NCBI RefSeq assembly: GCF_018873765.1
Contig: NC_057925.1
Span: 7,513,568 to 7,577,567, forward strand
Direction: 5' to 3'
From: Telopea speciosissima
Lineage: Eukaryota; Streptophyta; Magnoliopsida; Proteales; Proteaceae
DNA: 64,000 nucleotides
A model generated the notes under the pieces. It was not told the DNA's origin. It searched no databases and saw nothing but the letters and a program-made list of their open reading frames with translations. The translations under genes and the position numbers were made by a program. Positions 22,401 through 32,103 of the stretch are shown in pieces. The stretch's first letter is position 1. Each line of letters opens with the position of its first letter.

Positions 22401-25400
22401 CTCTGTGTTTATTTATTTATTTTTTGTAATTATAATTAGGGAAAAGCTAAACATCCTTCTTGGTACTGGCATTTAATTTCATCATATGGTCGTGTCCCTG
22501 GCCTCTGGCAGACATGGAAGATCTGGATAGGTCCATTTGATATAGTGAACAAGATATCCATTTCACTGGTCAAACTTCAGCATGAAACAAGCTAAAAATT
22601 AAATTTAAAGTTTCTCACCATTAAATAAATGCCATTTCCTAATAATGCAATGTAGTGGCATTCTTGTGATCTGTCACATTTAAGACACTTCCCCTACTTG
22701 TTTGGTGCTGAAACTTAACCATTGGGATGGGTTTGGGATCTTTTAAATTTGCGTAACATTAAATTTAATTTTTAGCGTGTTTCATGCTGGAGTTTGATTG
22801 GTAAGTCAAGTGTGGGATCTTCTATCACATGCATCCACCAAGCTTTGCTATTGTCATGTTATGGTGGACACCAATCATTTATATTGTGATAACCAGTATA
22901 ACTAATTATTTTTTGTTTTTGTGTTATGCCTTTGTTGACACACATAATTCCTAAGCAGGCAGTGTATCTATTTTTTGAACATGGTCCATAAAGTTTGTTG
23001 AATGATATAGACAGTCAGATTCATAGTTGTCATGGTGCCGGGACGAGCTACAGCAGTGACTGATGGGTTTTTAGAAGCCTAGAGGTTTAGGACCAGAGTC
23101 GCAGTGAATAAATTACCCGAATTCAAGACTATTTACTCTAAATCAACAAATCTGATGGATTTGATATTCTGGCATGAGGTTGATAACATAGCAAGGAACA
23201 ATTTTCAAAGATGGACTTCATAATGGTTGGATCTCAAGAACCAGCACTGTTACAGAATTAGCGACTTAAGATCCTAAAAACTAGGAACTCAAATAACTGA
23301 CAAAATACTGGCAGAAACTGATCAGCAACAAGTATGATAACTGAAATGGTTTAGTGAACAGATCTGTATTATAAGCGTAGCAGATTAACCTTTAACCATA
23401 GCATAAACCAGTAGTTTAAACTTTAAAAAATAAGCTATCGATCATAAGAGTTTCAGCAAATTGGGACTCTAATGATCTGAAACCAAATGTCAATTCTGAA
23501 ACTGTTGGAGTATTCAGATTGACCTGCGATTAACAAATCTGAAGACAGACTTGTGATCTCAATTCTGTAACTGCAGGAAATATCAATTTCAGATTTAGGA
23601 AGTTATGCTGGAAAAACTGTAAAACAGAAATTAAATACTGGCCTGAGTTGCAGAGTTATCAATGGAAAAACAAGTGTAAGAAGAGATATATGACCAGATC
23701 TACCACCTGACCTTGCTGGAATCCCACCAGAAGTATTGAAATCTCACAATAGGTAGTTGAGTCACACAACCAGAATCTGAATCACACAGACCATGAACAG
23801 TAAAGCCATCTCTTTATTCATCAAAATCATGTGGTGCTCTATGGCTCTTACATCAATAGATAGAAACTAAAACTGTACTTTCAATAGGAAAGGAAAATAT
23901 ACTTGAAATAGGGAACTCTATTCATAATAGGACTAATGTCCTTTATAAGTAAAACTCTATCTTAACTAGTTAGAATAGGTGTCCCACATGATTAAAATTC
24001 TATCCAATGTAGAGATGGGAGTTCTATTCATACAAGACTATCTTATCCTTAACAACCAAGGAAATAACAATTACTTACTGAAATAAAACACTCAAGCTAA
24101 ATCAATAAGTTAAATCCCATATTCCTACCTCCTACTCATAATTTAGGCCCATTAAAGTGGTCTATTACATTGAAAACCTATTAGACCAACGTCCCAACAC
24201 ATATATTACCAACCCAAAGTTTATTTCTAATAATGCAAGCCCATTTGAGTGATTTATCTGCTTCAGGTGAGCTGCGTTGATGCCTAGTAAATGCTTTGGC
24301 GAGGCCAAGGCCTAAAGCGAGCACCATATAAAGGTCAAAATATTAAACATAAAGCAGGAAAAATTGTGATCATAGAAACATACAAGGGTAAAATGAGAAA
24401 CAAAAATTATAACACGTGGACGGCAAGGTTGTCAGATTCAATCTAGATCCCTTGGCATAGAAGGGAACTGGTCAACTTGGACCTGAAGGGGTAGCTTGTC
24501 ACCTTGGCATCACCTAAGCAACACCTTGACAACTTTTATCGGATTAAATAATTATTTAAGGGAATATGCTTCCTATGTGTTTTTAGAAAGAAAAAGTTTA
24601 TAGTGTGTACTCGCATTTTATTTTTATATGTTATTCTTATGATTTTAACTGATGCAGGAGCACAAACATTTCCCAATGCATCATTTGGATGGGTTAATGT
24701 TAAAGATGTTGCAAATGCACATATTCAGGCATTTGAGATTCCTTCAGCCAATGGAAGATATGTTTTAGTCGAGAGAGTTGCTCATTATTCACAGGTTGTG
24801 AAAGCTTTGCGTGAACTTTATCCAACTTTGCACCTTCCAGAAAAGTAAGTTTTTCATACCTGATGAGGCAGTTATTGAATTATCAACTGAAATAAATTAG
24901 TTGTCATTAATTATAGTTACTTCTGATGATATATTAGATCCCTTTTTATTGATTCCAATTAATCAAGTAAATTATGTTTTCTGTGTAGTCTTACATTTTG
25001 AACTTTGATATATGAACTGAGATTTGATATTTCAACTTCCTTCAGTCCCAAGCTATATTCATACTTCAATATGATTTGTATGATGCATTTCCCTGTAGAT
25101 TTTTTACATGCCCTCCCATGCAGTGTCAGACACATCTAGACACTGCTGGACGCTCCTTGGACATGGCTGTGTTACTCTTGCATAGAGATGTTCAACATCT
25201 CTCTTTCTTATTTTTAGATCTATGCTCTAACATGGTTGCACTTTGATGTTTCCTTCCTGTCCATAATTTCTTTTACCTGCTTTCCTTGACTTAGCGCGTA
25301 TTATAATGTGCCTAAATATATTTATGTGTATATGTTTTATGTCCTTAGTTTGCTTTGTTGTTGACTTGCTTTTTAACATGTTACGTTTTCAAAAAGGGTG

Positions 25401-26276
25401 TACGCAGTGCACGAGGCTCCCTCCACTGCGGGGTCTGGGGAGGGTCATAATGTACGCAGCCTTACCACTGCTTTCGCAGAGAGGCTGTTTCCAGACTCGA
25501 ACCCGTGACCTCATGGTCACAATGGAGCAACCTTTGCCATTGCACCAAGGCCCGCCTTTTAACATGTATTACATGATATTCTATGATAAATAGGGAAGAG
25601 CACCAAATGTAAGCCAAACAGTCCCAAGTCTTGAAATTCTTCACCAGTGCTTGGAATGTTCTTAGACTATGTATTCCAGTTTCTGGATTTTGGGATGTTG
25701 TCACATGTTAATTACACAAACTTTTTGTCCTTCTCAAAGATCATGGATATCTCAGTATGCTAATATTCAGGAGAAAAAAAAAGTTTTAGAAATGCATGCT
25801 CTGTAAATGTTCAAACCAGTCCTAAAACAGTCAGTTTGTCTATGATAATGGTCCTCAATAACTTAAGTATAGAAGATGCATCTTACCTCAGTTGCTCTTC
25901 ACCTAGTAAAGCGTACAAAAAAGGATTCTTTTGGACATGCTATCAAAAGATTGTGTATGGTGTCACAACAGTCTATTGCTCCTTCATTGAATTTGATGAG
26001 ATACATTTTCATTATTCAAGAGCCGTTCAAATGCTTTTTGTTGCTTAAGAAACCTATTTTGGGATTTAATGTCTCAAAAATATACTCGTCTCTCTATTGA
26101 GAACATAAATACTGATTTTTATTCTTGGCAGGTGTGCTGATGAAAAGCCTTATGTGCCAACCTACCAAGTTTCCAAGGAGAAAGCAAACAGCGTGGGGAT
26201 AAATTTCATCCCTCTGGAGGTGAGCCTGAAGGAAACCGTTGAAAGCTTGAAGGAGAAAGGTTTTTTTTGTTCTTGA
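10403..26276 (+). CDS. Phenylacetaldehyde reductase / CCR-like NADPH reductase, paralog 1 (6 exons, 324 aa)
   Basis: Exons: 10403-10520, 11955-12124, 21347-21538, 21762-21924, 24658-24844, 26132-26276. All junctions are GT-AG and the frame is open throughout. The protein is an extended short-chain dehydrogenase. It has the NADP-binding TGASGYIAS at residues 11-19, Arg37 (SVRDP) favouring NADPH, and the catalytic set Ser128 (VTSS), Tyr163 and Lys167 (WYVLSK). The WYVLSK segment, rather than the NWYCYGK of true lignin cinnamoyl-CoA reductases, places it with the CCR-like / phenylacetaldehyde reductase / 'CAD1-like' group, which reduce aromatic or aliphatic aldehydes. About 324 aa is normal for that group, and no signal peptide is seen, so it is probably cytosolic. 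The start is the ATG that matches both paralogs. Oddities are a 9.2 kb intron 2 holding an antisense LINE, and a C-terminus GFFCS where the others have GFFSF/GFFSS. The exact substrate cannot be read from sequence. Confidence 0.9.
11470..11625 (-). mobile_element. Degenerate Au-type SINE in intron 1 of paralog 1
   Basis: The plus strand holds the diagnostic 3' body ggtctggggaggatcataatgt..cagccttacc, then gagaggctgtttc, then a tRNA-like head in reverse orientation (B-box-like GGTTCAAGTTGAG on the minus strand). It matches the better preserved SINE at 25382-25556 but carries more changes, so it is older. Confidence 0.7.
12125..14187 (+). other. Intron 2 of paralog 1, 5' part, homologous to paralog 3 intron 2
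   Basis: Non-coding. Many blocks align with 56766-58860 of paralog 3, for example the segments around 12600-12930 and 13420-13560. It ends with a CT microsatellite followed by a long G-run (about 14060-14106), a structure also present in paralog 3 (about 58750-58782). No gene seen. Confidence 0.7.
14188..14205. repeat. LINE target-site duplication, copy 1
   Basis: The sequence cctgtttccaagtccatt at 14188-14205 is repeated at 20394-20411 on the other side of the LINE. The equivalent single, unoccupied site occurs in paralog 3 intron 2 (about 58855-58872). Confidence 0.9.
14500..17992 (-). pseudogene. LINE ORF2: APE endonuclease, reverse transcriptase, zf-RVT; inactive
   Basis: The start [13 protein letters not shown] at 17992 is the typical plant L1 endonuclease N-terminus. 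GGDFNVV is in the same frame, and SDHCP appears near 17310 only in another frame, so a frameshift lies between. Reverse transcriptase occupies about 16570-15500: motif A reads [15 protein letters not shown], where the catalytic Asp expected after KI is Val. The active-site box reads AFGDDLMIF instead of the usual [13 protein letters not shown] is intact. A zf-RVT domain ([17 protein letters not shown], then a C..C and SHLFFDC) follows at about 14860-14680. Further frame changes occur near 16360 and 16580. It cannot encode a working enzyme. Confidence 0.88.
18309..20329 (-). pseudogene. LINE ORF1 (gag-like, zinc knuckle), frameshifted
   Basis: The minus-strand start [15 protein letters not shown] at 20329 opens a proline-rich N-terminus. 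The DUF4283-type region follows in other frames ([20 protein letters not shown] near 19755, [13 protein letters not shown]). Then comes a CCHC knuckle core [14 protein letters not shown], present in duplicate because of a 154-bp tandem repeat (19217-19524), and a long Ser/Pro-rich tail to 18309. The family binds element RNA in the ribonucleoprotein particle. The 154-bp duplication and G-run length changes break the frame. Confidence 0.8.
19217..19524. repeat. 154-bp tandem duplication in LINE ORF1 with G-runs
   Basis: The segment starting ccggcaagccttcagaaac at 19217 recurs at 19371. Both copies end in gatgcagt followed by 14 or so G. A period of 154 bp is out of frame, so it shifts ORF1 while duplicating the zinc-knuckle coding sequence. 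Confidence 0.9.
20394..20411. repeat. LINE target-site duplication, copy 2
   Basis: The cctgtttccaagtccatt copy lies at the 5' end of the LINE. The host intron resumes with gagcaacagtaaacatgag, matching paralog 3 at about 58873. Confidence 0.9.
22450..22880. mobile_element. MITE-like fold-back in intron 4 of paralog 1
   Basis: The left arm (about 22480-22605, containing gtcaaacttcagcatgaaac and aaaaattaaattta) is inverted at about 22752-22870 (taaatttaatttttagcgtg, tttcatgctggagtttgat). Related sequence is in intron 4 of paralog 3 (about 61230-61570), and the left half in paralog 2 (about 47217-47330). The insertion therefore predates the gene duplications. Confidence 0.6.
23075..24268. mobile_element. 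About 1.2 kb insertion of unknown type in intron 4 of paralog 1
   Basis: Aligned with paralog 3, the intron sequence catagttgtcatgg... (about 23022) and agtaaatgc.ttgg.gagg.caaggcctaa (about 24283) is contiguous at 61711-61800 but is split here by about 1.2 kb. A tgatg pentamer borders both ends (about 23061-23075 and 24268-24272), a possible target duplication. No ORF or LTR termini recognised. Confidence 0.5.
25371..25567 (-). mobile_element. Au-type SINE with target-site duplication in intron 5 of paralog 1
   Basis: On the minus strand the SINE starts with a tRNA-like head: a GGTGCAATGGYAAAGGTTGC A-box region and a GGTTCGAGTCTGG B-box. The conserved body follows (CTGCGAAAGCAGTGGTAAGGC, TACATTATGACCCTCCCC). 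The direct repeat ttttaacatgt flanks it at 25371-25381 and 25557-25567. Paralogs 2 and 3 lack it at the same intron position (about 49215 and 63075), so it entered after duplication. Confidence 0.85.
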
Positions 26277-26494
26277 AGCTTGTTCAATAGAAGTCATGCG
26301 AATAAGAAAGACAGAGTGTGGACTTGACAAATTCTGGTTGTTTTAAACTTCGATCATCTTCTTAGTATTTACAGGATCTGAGTCGCTATATCGTTTAGAA
26401 AATTGTTCTAAAAATGTTCAGAGATCATTCTATGTTTATTTTGACAGTTAAATATAAAGTTTCAGAATATGTGGATCCAGTATAACAATTTAAG

Positions 26495-26539
<45 letters not shown>

Positions 26540-27330
26540 GGGTTGTACAGGCCTGCAGCTAGGTGATGTGTATGGTGGAACTTGAAAACAGGATTCAAGG
26601 ACAGCTGTTAATCCACCTGAATTGTAGCTAAGGCTCTGTTCATTGCAATGGTAAATGGGTAAGAGTTGAACCCCAAGAAGAAAAAAATGGTTTTTAGATT
26701 GGAAGTAAAAGAATGGATGTAAAGTTATACATGGATCCCACAATTTTATGCCCAAAGAAAGTAGAGGAAGTAAAATATTCCCCTACTTCATCCTACTTCC
26801 AGGCATTTCACTTTAAACAAAACAGCCTAACTAGATTCAAGAAGAGTTGGAAATTAGCATTCTTGAAGGGGTGTGGTTTATTTAGGTAGACAGATTATCA
26901 CCTTCCATTAGGAAACTTCTGTGCAGTAGCTATAGATGATAGCTATGGAAATGAAAAAGGTCATGACAGAATGTTTCTTGTGGGAGATTTCTGCTCATAC
27001 CTTTTAAGAACACATTCACATCGAATCAGTTCTACTTCTATCTTTTAACTATACCAAGTCAATGCATTTCACTGTAAGTCACATTTTATTGTTGATGTAT
27101 AAAGGGATATAGTTGAATCTGACCACTGTGGCCAAGTATAGTAAATGGGGGTAGGCACTCTCCATACTGATGGTATGAGAAAGAATCGCAGTCGGCGAGC
27201 CGTAGGAGCTGGCACTAGAGTTGCCGATGTGGACAAGAGAGAGGATCGAATGGCATCTCCAAGTGGTTACTTGGGAGTAACTGTGCTTAGCCTCTCCAAC
27301 CACAACAATTGTTTTGTCATGGAAACCATT
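26277..27330. other. 3' flank of paralog 1 and spacer
   Basis: The first 250 bp are conserved among the three paralogs (agcttgttcaatagaagtcatg, then a gttcagagat..ttc block) and probably include the 3' UTR. Beyond the T/G tract I see no gene. 27100-27360 has short open frames with no family features. Confidence 0.5.
26505..26545. repeat. T-run/G-run junction downstream of paralog 1
   Basis: A run of about 20 T followed by about 10 G lies about 230 bp past the stop codon. Equivalent T-then-G tracts occur downstream of paralog 2 (about 50236-50262) and paralog 3 (about 63658-63688), so this is part of the duplicated unit. Confidence 0.85.
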
Positions 27331-27337
27331 CGCACCT

Positions 27338-27934
27338 TTATGGGTTTCTTCCATCTTTCACAATAACAACAACAGGGTTGGGGGATTCGTTCTGGAAAAT
27401 TGAATTGTTCAGTGTAATCCACAGGATGTAAATAGTGATGAAAATGGTACCAAGAATATGATCATATTCATTCCTTGTGATGGAAGAGTTTGAGATGAGG
27501 TGTGATACCATATCTATCAAATGGGGCCCACTCAAGTTCTCTGTTCTTATCCCTGGGGAGCCTGCTGCCCAGATTCTTTTGGAGAAGGGACATGCGAAAA
27601 ATGTATCAAGTGTATCGGGTTGAGGTAGGGGTAGGACAGGGGTGCCAGGGGGTATCGGATTGGGCAATAAAGCATAGGGAAAAATGTCTTCATGAAAAAG
27701 AACATCACGGCTTACATTAAGAAAAACACTCGGGGATGCACGTTTATCAAATTTATGATGAACAATTGGATTTCTCCCAAAAATGAGGCAACCAAAAACC
27801 CGGAGATGATCAAGGAGGGGGGCTTTGTTAAAAAGGATTTCAAATGGGATTTTCCCATGTAAAACACGAATTGTACTCATACACCATCTTGGCCAGTGTA
27901 AAATACAAAGTCGGATAACACTCAACCAAGTCAT
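27338..27934 (-). pseudogene. Chimeric retroelement fragment: Copia integrase C-terminus joined to LINE zf-RVT
   Basis: One 198-codon open frame. Its first half (LHGKIPFEILFNKAP, HLRVFGCLIFGRNP, HHKFDKRASPSVFL, FVSRD-like NVSRDVLFHEDIFPY) is typical of the Copia integrase C-terminal region, with an internal deletion after SVFL. Its second half (TLDTFFACPFSKRIWAA, then ITLNNSIFQNESPNP) is typical of the zf-RVT tail of plant LINEs. The join is near the coordinate encoding QPDTLDTFF. No start context or element ends are visible. It is a relic, not a functional gene. Confidence 0.6.
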
Positions 27935-28989
27935 TATGAATTAATAACCACTGGATTCAGCACTCATAGTACAGATGATAGACTCAGGCCAAACAAACTC
28001 TGATTATATTACTACTAAGCCATATAAGTGTCCCTAGGAAGACTAGAAGACTCATATCATATCATATCATATCTGACAAGTCTTTGAAACATTAAGTTGG
28101 CTGAACAAAGTGAAAAAGATGGTACCCTCATATGCATTTCAAAACTAGTCGCCATGTTAGCACTTCAATCCATTTTTCCATCTTATCCATAGCTTCTTAA
28201 GCGTGCACACCTGTGTCTCTAGTAGCCTGCATTGCACTATGCTAGACTTATTGCAAACGGTTCTCCAGCAGTTTAGACTTGTTCAAGCTTCATTAACCGT
28301 TAGCAATCCATATCCCAAAACATTTATCCAATGCGATATATTTATGGATGCTCAGCACCTGTAAAAATATAAGATGAGTGCTAATCTTATTGTATTCATG
28401 TTCATTACTTTCAATTGAACTGCTATGTATATCGAACTGCTCTATAGTTCTATTAGACCATTTAAGGAAAAGCAAGTTATAGGACAGATTTCATTCGTGA
28501 TCTCATCCAAGGATTTGTGTGGCTTTTTATGTGAAACCAGCCAAAGGAAAGAAAAGAAATTAAAAAAAGGGAAACAAATAAATAAAGAATCTTTACTCTC
28601 TAAATTAGTTAGTAACTATTTTTTTTTTTTTTGGGGTAAATTAGTAATTATTTATCCAAGGTCAAATTAACATACAAGAAAACCTACAGTCTGCCTTATG
28701 TATTGTAGTTCATCCTATAACAAATTGCAACATATCCAAAAAATTTAAGTCTTTTGGAACACACCGGCCTCTAATTTTCGTCCTGGCATCCAATAGTTTT
28801 TTTCTTGCGGACTCATATCAGGACTGTTGCTTTGGAGCACCACTACTCCAGTTCTTGCAAGCCTGTTTTCATATATTCTCTGTTGTAAATGAACAACACT
28901 CTTGAAGAAGCAATAAACTAAAGAAAGAAATCATAAATTTGTCACTTAAATGGATTAAAAAAAAATAATTAAAGGTCACATGCTTGTGC
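27935..28989. other. AT-rich spacer, no gene seen
   Basis: Contains a short tcata pentamer repeat (about 28052-28073) and a poly(T) stretch (about 28619-28632). Only short open frames without family features. Confidence 0.5.
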
Positions 28990-29161
28990 TCTTTCTAGTT
29001 GCTTTTTTTTTTTGGTAAGAAGAAACTCATTTGTTGGCACGGGAAAAGCGCAAGGTGTCAGAATTACAAATCTCCAACAACCAAGGAGTGGATAAAGGCC
29101 ACAAAGTCCTACCCGCTATGGACTTAGCCCTCCGGGCTAGGGAGTCTTTCTAGTTGCTTTT
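28990..29161 (-). mobile_element. Short 5'-truncated retroposon with target-site duplication
   Basis: The direct repeat tctttctagttgctttt at 28990-29006 and 29145-29161 flanks about 138 bp. The insert starts with a T-run on the plus strand, meaning a poly(A) tail on the minus strand. The TSD and tail identify target-primed reverse transcription. The body (ggtaagaagaaactcatttg) resembles LINE 3' ends, but the family is uncertain. Confidence 0.75.
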
Positions 29162-29879
29162 GAATGTCTAATTTGTACTTAAGCTACGACCCTGTTAAAA
29201 AAACTGCACATTTATGAAGGAGAACACCCGATTTAAAGTCTTCCTTACAGTTATGTCAGGGACCTACACATCTCAAAAATAATTACAAAGTGGTTAGAGA
29301 ATCCCCTTTTGGAATCATCTATAAAATAGTAGATGAATGAAGAGTCCTACTTACATAATTCTCACACATTGTGGCTACTGCACAATCAAGGCTTTCGATT
29401 ATGCTTTGCCAGTGCATGCTTGATGCTTATTGTTTTGCAACTATATTTGATTGAGAATTTTTGGAGGATCCTCTTATTGACCTGACTCTTGCTGATCTTG
29501 GTGCCTGTAGGCTGTAGTTGTAGTTGAAAATTCAGTCTTAGGTAGATTCATTCATGTTCCATTTATTGATTCATGTTTATACAAATGCTAACTTGAAAGC
29601 ACATGTTCAAGAATGGACGGATCATATTTTTAAACTGTCATGGATCATCCCATATATTTTCTCAACACATGCAGTTAAATGTTGCTTAAATAGGAGGGAA
29701 GGGTAATTTAGCTTCAATTCTTGATTGGAAATCTGTTTTGCCTACCATTCCACTGTACCCACTTGAAAACCCCATGCCTGAGGGGAATGAACAGAGGCCC
29801 AAAGATAAAAAATTTAGGGCATCTTAATTTTGATATTCATTATTTTCTGGTTACGAAGAAATAAATTTGAAAAGATAGT

Positions 29880-31090
29880 ACTAGAGAGCTTTTACTTGTG
29901 TCATCCTATAAAACAGGGTGATGAGTGAGGTTGGAGCATACTCTGAAACTTTTCTTGGTGTGTTGCTTGCCTTGAGCATATTTTGTACAAGAAACAAAAG
30001 TTTCGATGTTGTTGAGAGCCAATAGGCAAGATCATTGATGTTTTCTTGACTCTGTAACGAGTTATACAGGAAACCACTCCCACATGTCAAACCCAGTTCA
30101 TGAATCAAAAATAGATAATTCTACTTGATCACTTAATGTAGAATATCAATAACATATTCGATAGGCTCGAAACAGGGGAAAGTACTACCTTGATAGATGA
30201 CTGGATTGCATGAATTCTCCGATCAAATATGCTTGCCTTGTCTGCTTCAAATGATTTCCACTGTAGAAGTGCTTAATAGACAATACATGCAGCAATAGGT
30301 CTGTTCTTGTCAAACCGTTGATCTTCCAAGAGTCACTTTATTGATGTGTCATGTTTTTGTGGTTACAAGAGAAACAAAAGCATCCAACACAGGAGATTAA
30401 CTGTTTGATGTGTTCTAATTCATGAAATGATTCCCTAGATGTGGGTCTAAATGCATAATCGCTACCTGTCTGTTAGAGATTTTTGTTTACTTAGAGTTTT
30501 TGTTGATACTTTAAGTAAGCTTAGAGTTCTTATTGAAAATCAGAATCTCCTCTTTAGAAAATTAGATGTTGAGAGCCAATAGGCAAGATCCTTGATGTTT
30601 TCTTGATTCTGTAGGGAGTTATACAGGAAACCACTCCTACATGTCAAACCCAGTTCATCAGTCAAAAATAGATACTTCTACTTGATCACTTAATGCAGAA
30701 TATCAATAACATATTCGATATGCTCGTAACAAGGGAAAGTCCTACCTTGATAGAGGACTCGATTGCATGAATTATCTGATCAAATATGCTTGCCTTGTTT
30801 GCTTCAAATGATTTCCACTATAGAAGTGCTATAGATAATACATGCAGCAACAGGTCTCTTCTTGTCAAACTGTTTATCTTCCAAGAGTCACTTTATTGGT
30901 GTGTCATGTTTTCATGGTTACAAGAGAAACAAAAGCATCTAACAGATGAGAATAACTGTTTGATGTGTTCTAATTCATGAAATGATTCCCTCGATGTGGG
31001 TCTGAATGCATATTTGCTACCTGTCTATTAGAGATTTTTGTTTAGAGTTCTTGTTGAAAATCAGAATCTCCTCGTTTGGAAATTTGAAAT
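29880..31090 (-). pseudogene. Myosin XI tail gene fragment, partly tandem-duplicated
   Basis: Minus-strand exons are recognisable. About 30330-30190 encodes RFDKNRPIAACIVY-stop-ALLQWKSFEADKASIFDRR...SSIK, followed by a GT. About 30075-29890 encodes SQENINDLAYWLSTTSKLLFLVQNMLKAS...LITLFYRMTQ. These match the consecutive 'RPVAAC.IYKCLLQWRSFE..' and 'LAYWLSN.S.LL.LLQ..LKA...LFGRMTQ' blocks before the DIL domain of plant class XI myosins. A 557-bp direct repeat (from 30011 and from 30568) duplicates the first exon and intron. The first copy has an in-frame stop, the second a 2-nt deletion in the same exon. There is no motor domain, so this is a non-functional captured or duplicated fragment. Confidence 0.75.
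30011..31085. repeat. 557-bp tandem duplication within the myosin XI fragment
   Basis: The unit starting gttgagagccaataggcaag at 30011 recurs at 30568 and runs to about 31085. The copies are very similar, with scattered substitutions and short indels. Confidence 0.92.
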
Positions 31091-31353
31091 AATTGAAGCA
31101 AAGGCATTTGAAATAGTTCTTTTTGATACTTAAGTAAACTAAGAGTTCAAGATCCTACTCATTCTGAATACAATAAATAAATAATAATGATAATTAAAAT
31201 TTCAAGACACACAAAGACCATATAACAACCATTGAAAGCCAATCATGTACAAAGCTTGACCTTCTCCCGTATCCAAACTAGGAAGGTATTCAACCACACA
31301 AAACATTACAACCATTGAAAGCAAACTTCACCACCAGAGGACTCATTACACTC

Positions 31354-32103
31354 ATACATGTTGAAACAGGAGTTGGTTTGAAACTTCAAGGCGTTACAGA
31401 GTCGCTTTCTTTAAGACAAAATTCGCCCTACAATGTGATACAAATAGGTTGCAAACGAATTGTCTCTTAGGATACAGTGAAGCCTCAAACAAAGTCGATT
31501 ATCTTGGCTGCGTATTGCACAAACGAAGCCAAAAACGATATCGAGAAAGCCTTTTGAGAAACAGAAAAACCGAAACAGAGAAATCATTTCCTGTAGCAAA
31601 ATAGATTCCCTGCAAGAACAACTTTGAGAATGAGGAGAAGAAGAGAACGTTTTGGGATATCGTAAAATTTAAAATATCTCTAGATATTAATAAGCCACTT
31701 GGCACCTGTTCCCAACAGATGGATTCTTCCATCTTTGAATCTGAACCGTTAGATCGTAACTGTACCATCTAGACCATCCAAATACATAACAGTCATAACT
31801 GTTGATTAACTTTGAATCTGGTCCGTTAGATCGTAACTGTACGATCTATACAGTCCAAAAACATAACAACCATAACTGTTGATCAATTTTGAATTTGGAC
31901 CTTTAGATCGTAATTGTACGATCTAAACCATCCAAATTATCCAAATTCAAATCGGACCACTAGATCAAAAGGAACGGTCCACATTGTTTATTAATTTAAA
32001 CAATAGATACAACTTTATTAAATATACCCAAGTATTCACCTTTACGTTTCCCCGATGTGAGACTATTCCCAACGTCATTATATTGAAAACCTCCAACAAT
32101 ACA
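31354..32103 (-). mobile_element. Solo LTR with 5-bp target-site duplication
   Basis: The sequence 31359-32098 (740 bp) begins TGTTGAAAC and ends CCAACA on the plus strand; the minus strand begins TGTTGGAGG. It is flanked by ataca at 31354-31358 and 32099-32103. The minus-strand start continues into an AATAGTCTCACATCGG block often seen near plant LTR starts. No internal region is present, so it is the product of LTR-LTR recombination. It contains 77-bp tandem repeats. Confidence 0.85.
31734..31945. repeat. 77-bp tandem repeats in the solo LTR (about 2.7 copies)
   Basis: Units start at tttgaat at 31734, 31811 and 31888. Each holds a ccgttagatcgtaactgtac block. In units 2 and 3 an inverted pair ttagatcgta / tacgatcta forms a near-palindrome. 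Confidence 0.9.

Noticed and set aside
25438-25556. Functional tRNA gene
   Set aside because: A-box and B-box-like sequences are present, but they belong to the head of an Au SINE. No complete cloverleaf was seen.
10403-26276. True cinnamoyl-CoA reductase of lignin synthesis
   Set aside because: The NWYCYGK signature of bona fide CCR is absent in all three copies, which read MWYVLSK, SWYVLSK and IWYELSK. The CCR-like / phenylacetaldehyde reductase group fits better.
31734-31945. CRISPR-like array
   Set aside because: The 77-bp units are contiguous tandem repeats inside a plant LTR, not repeats separated by unique spacers.
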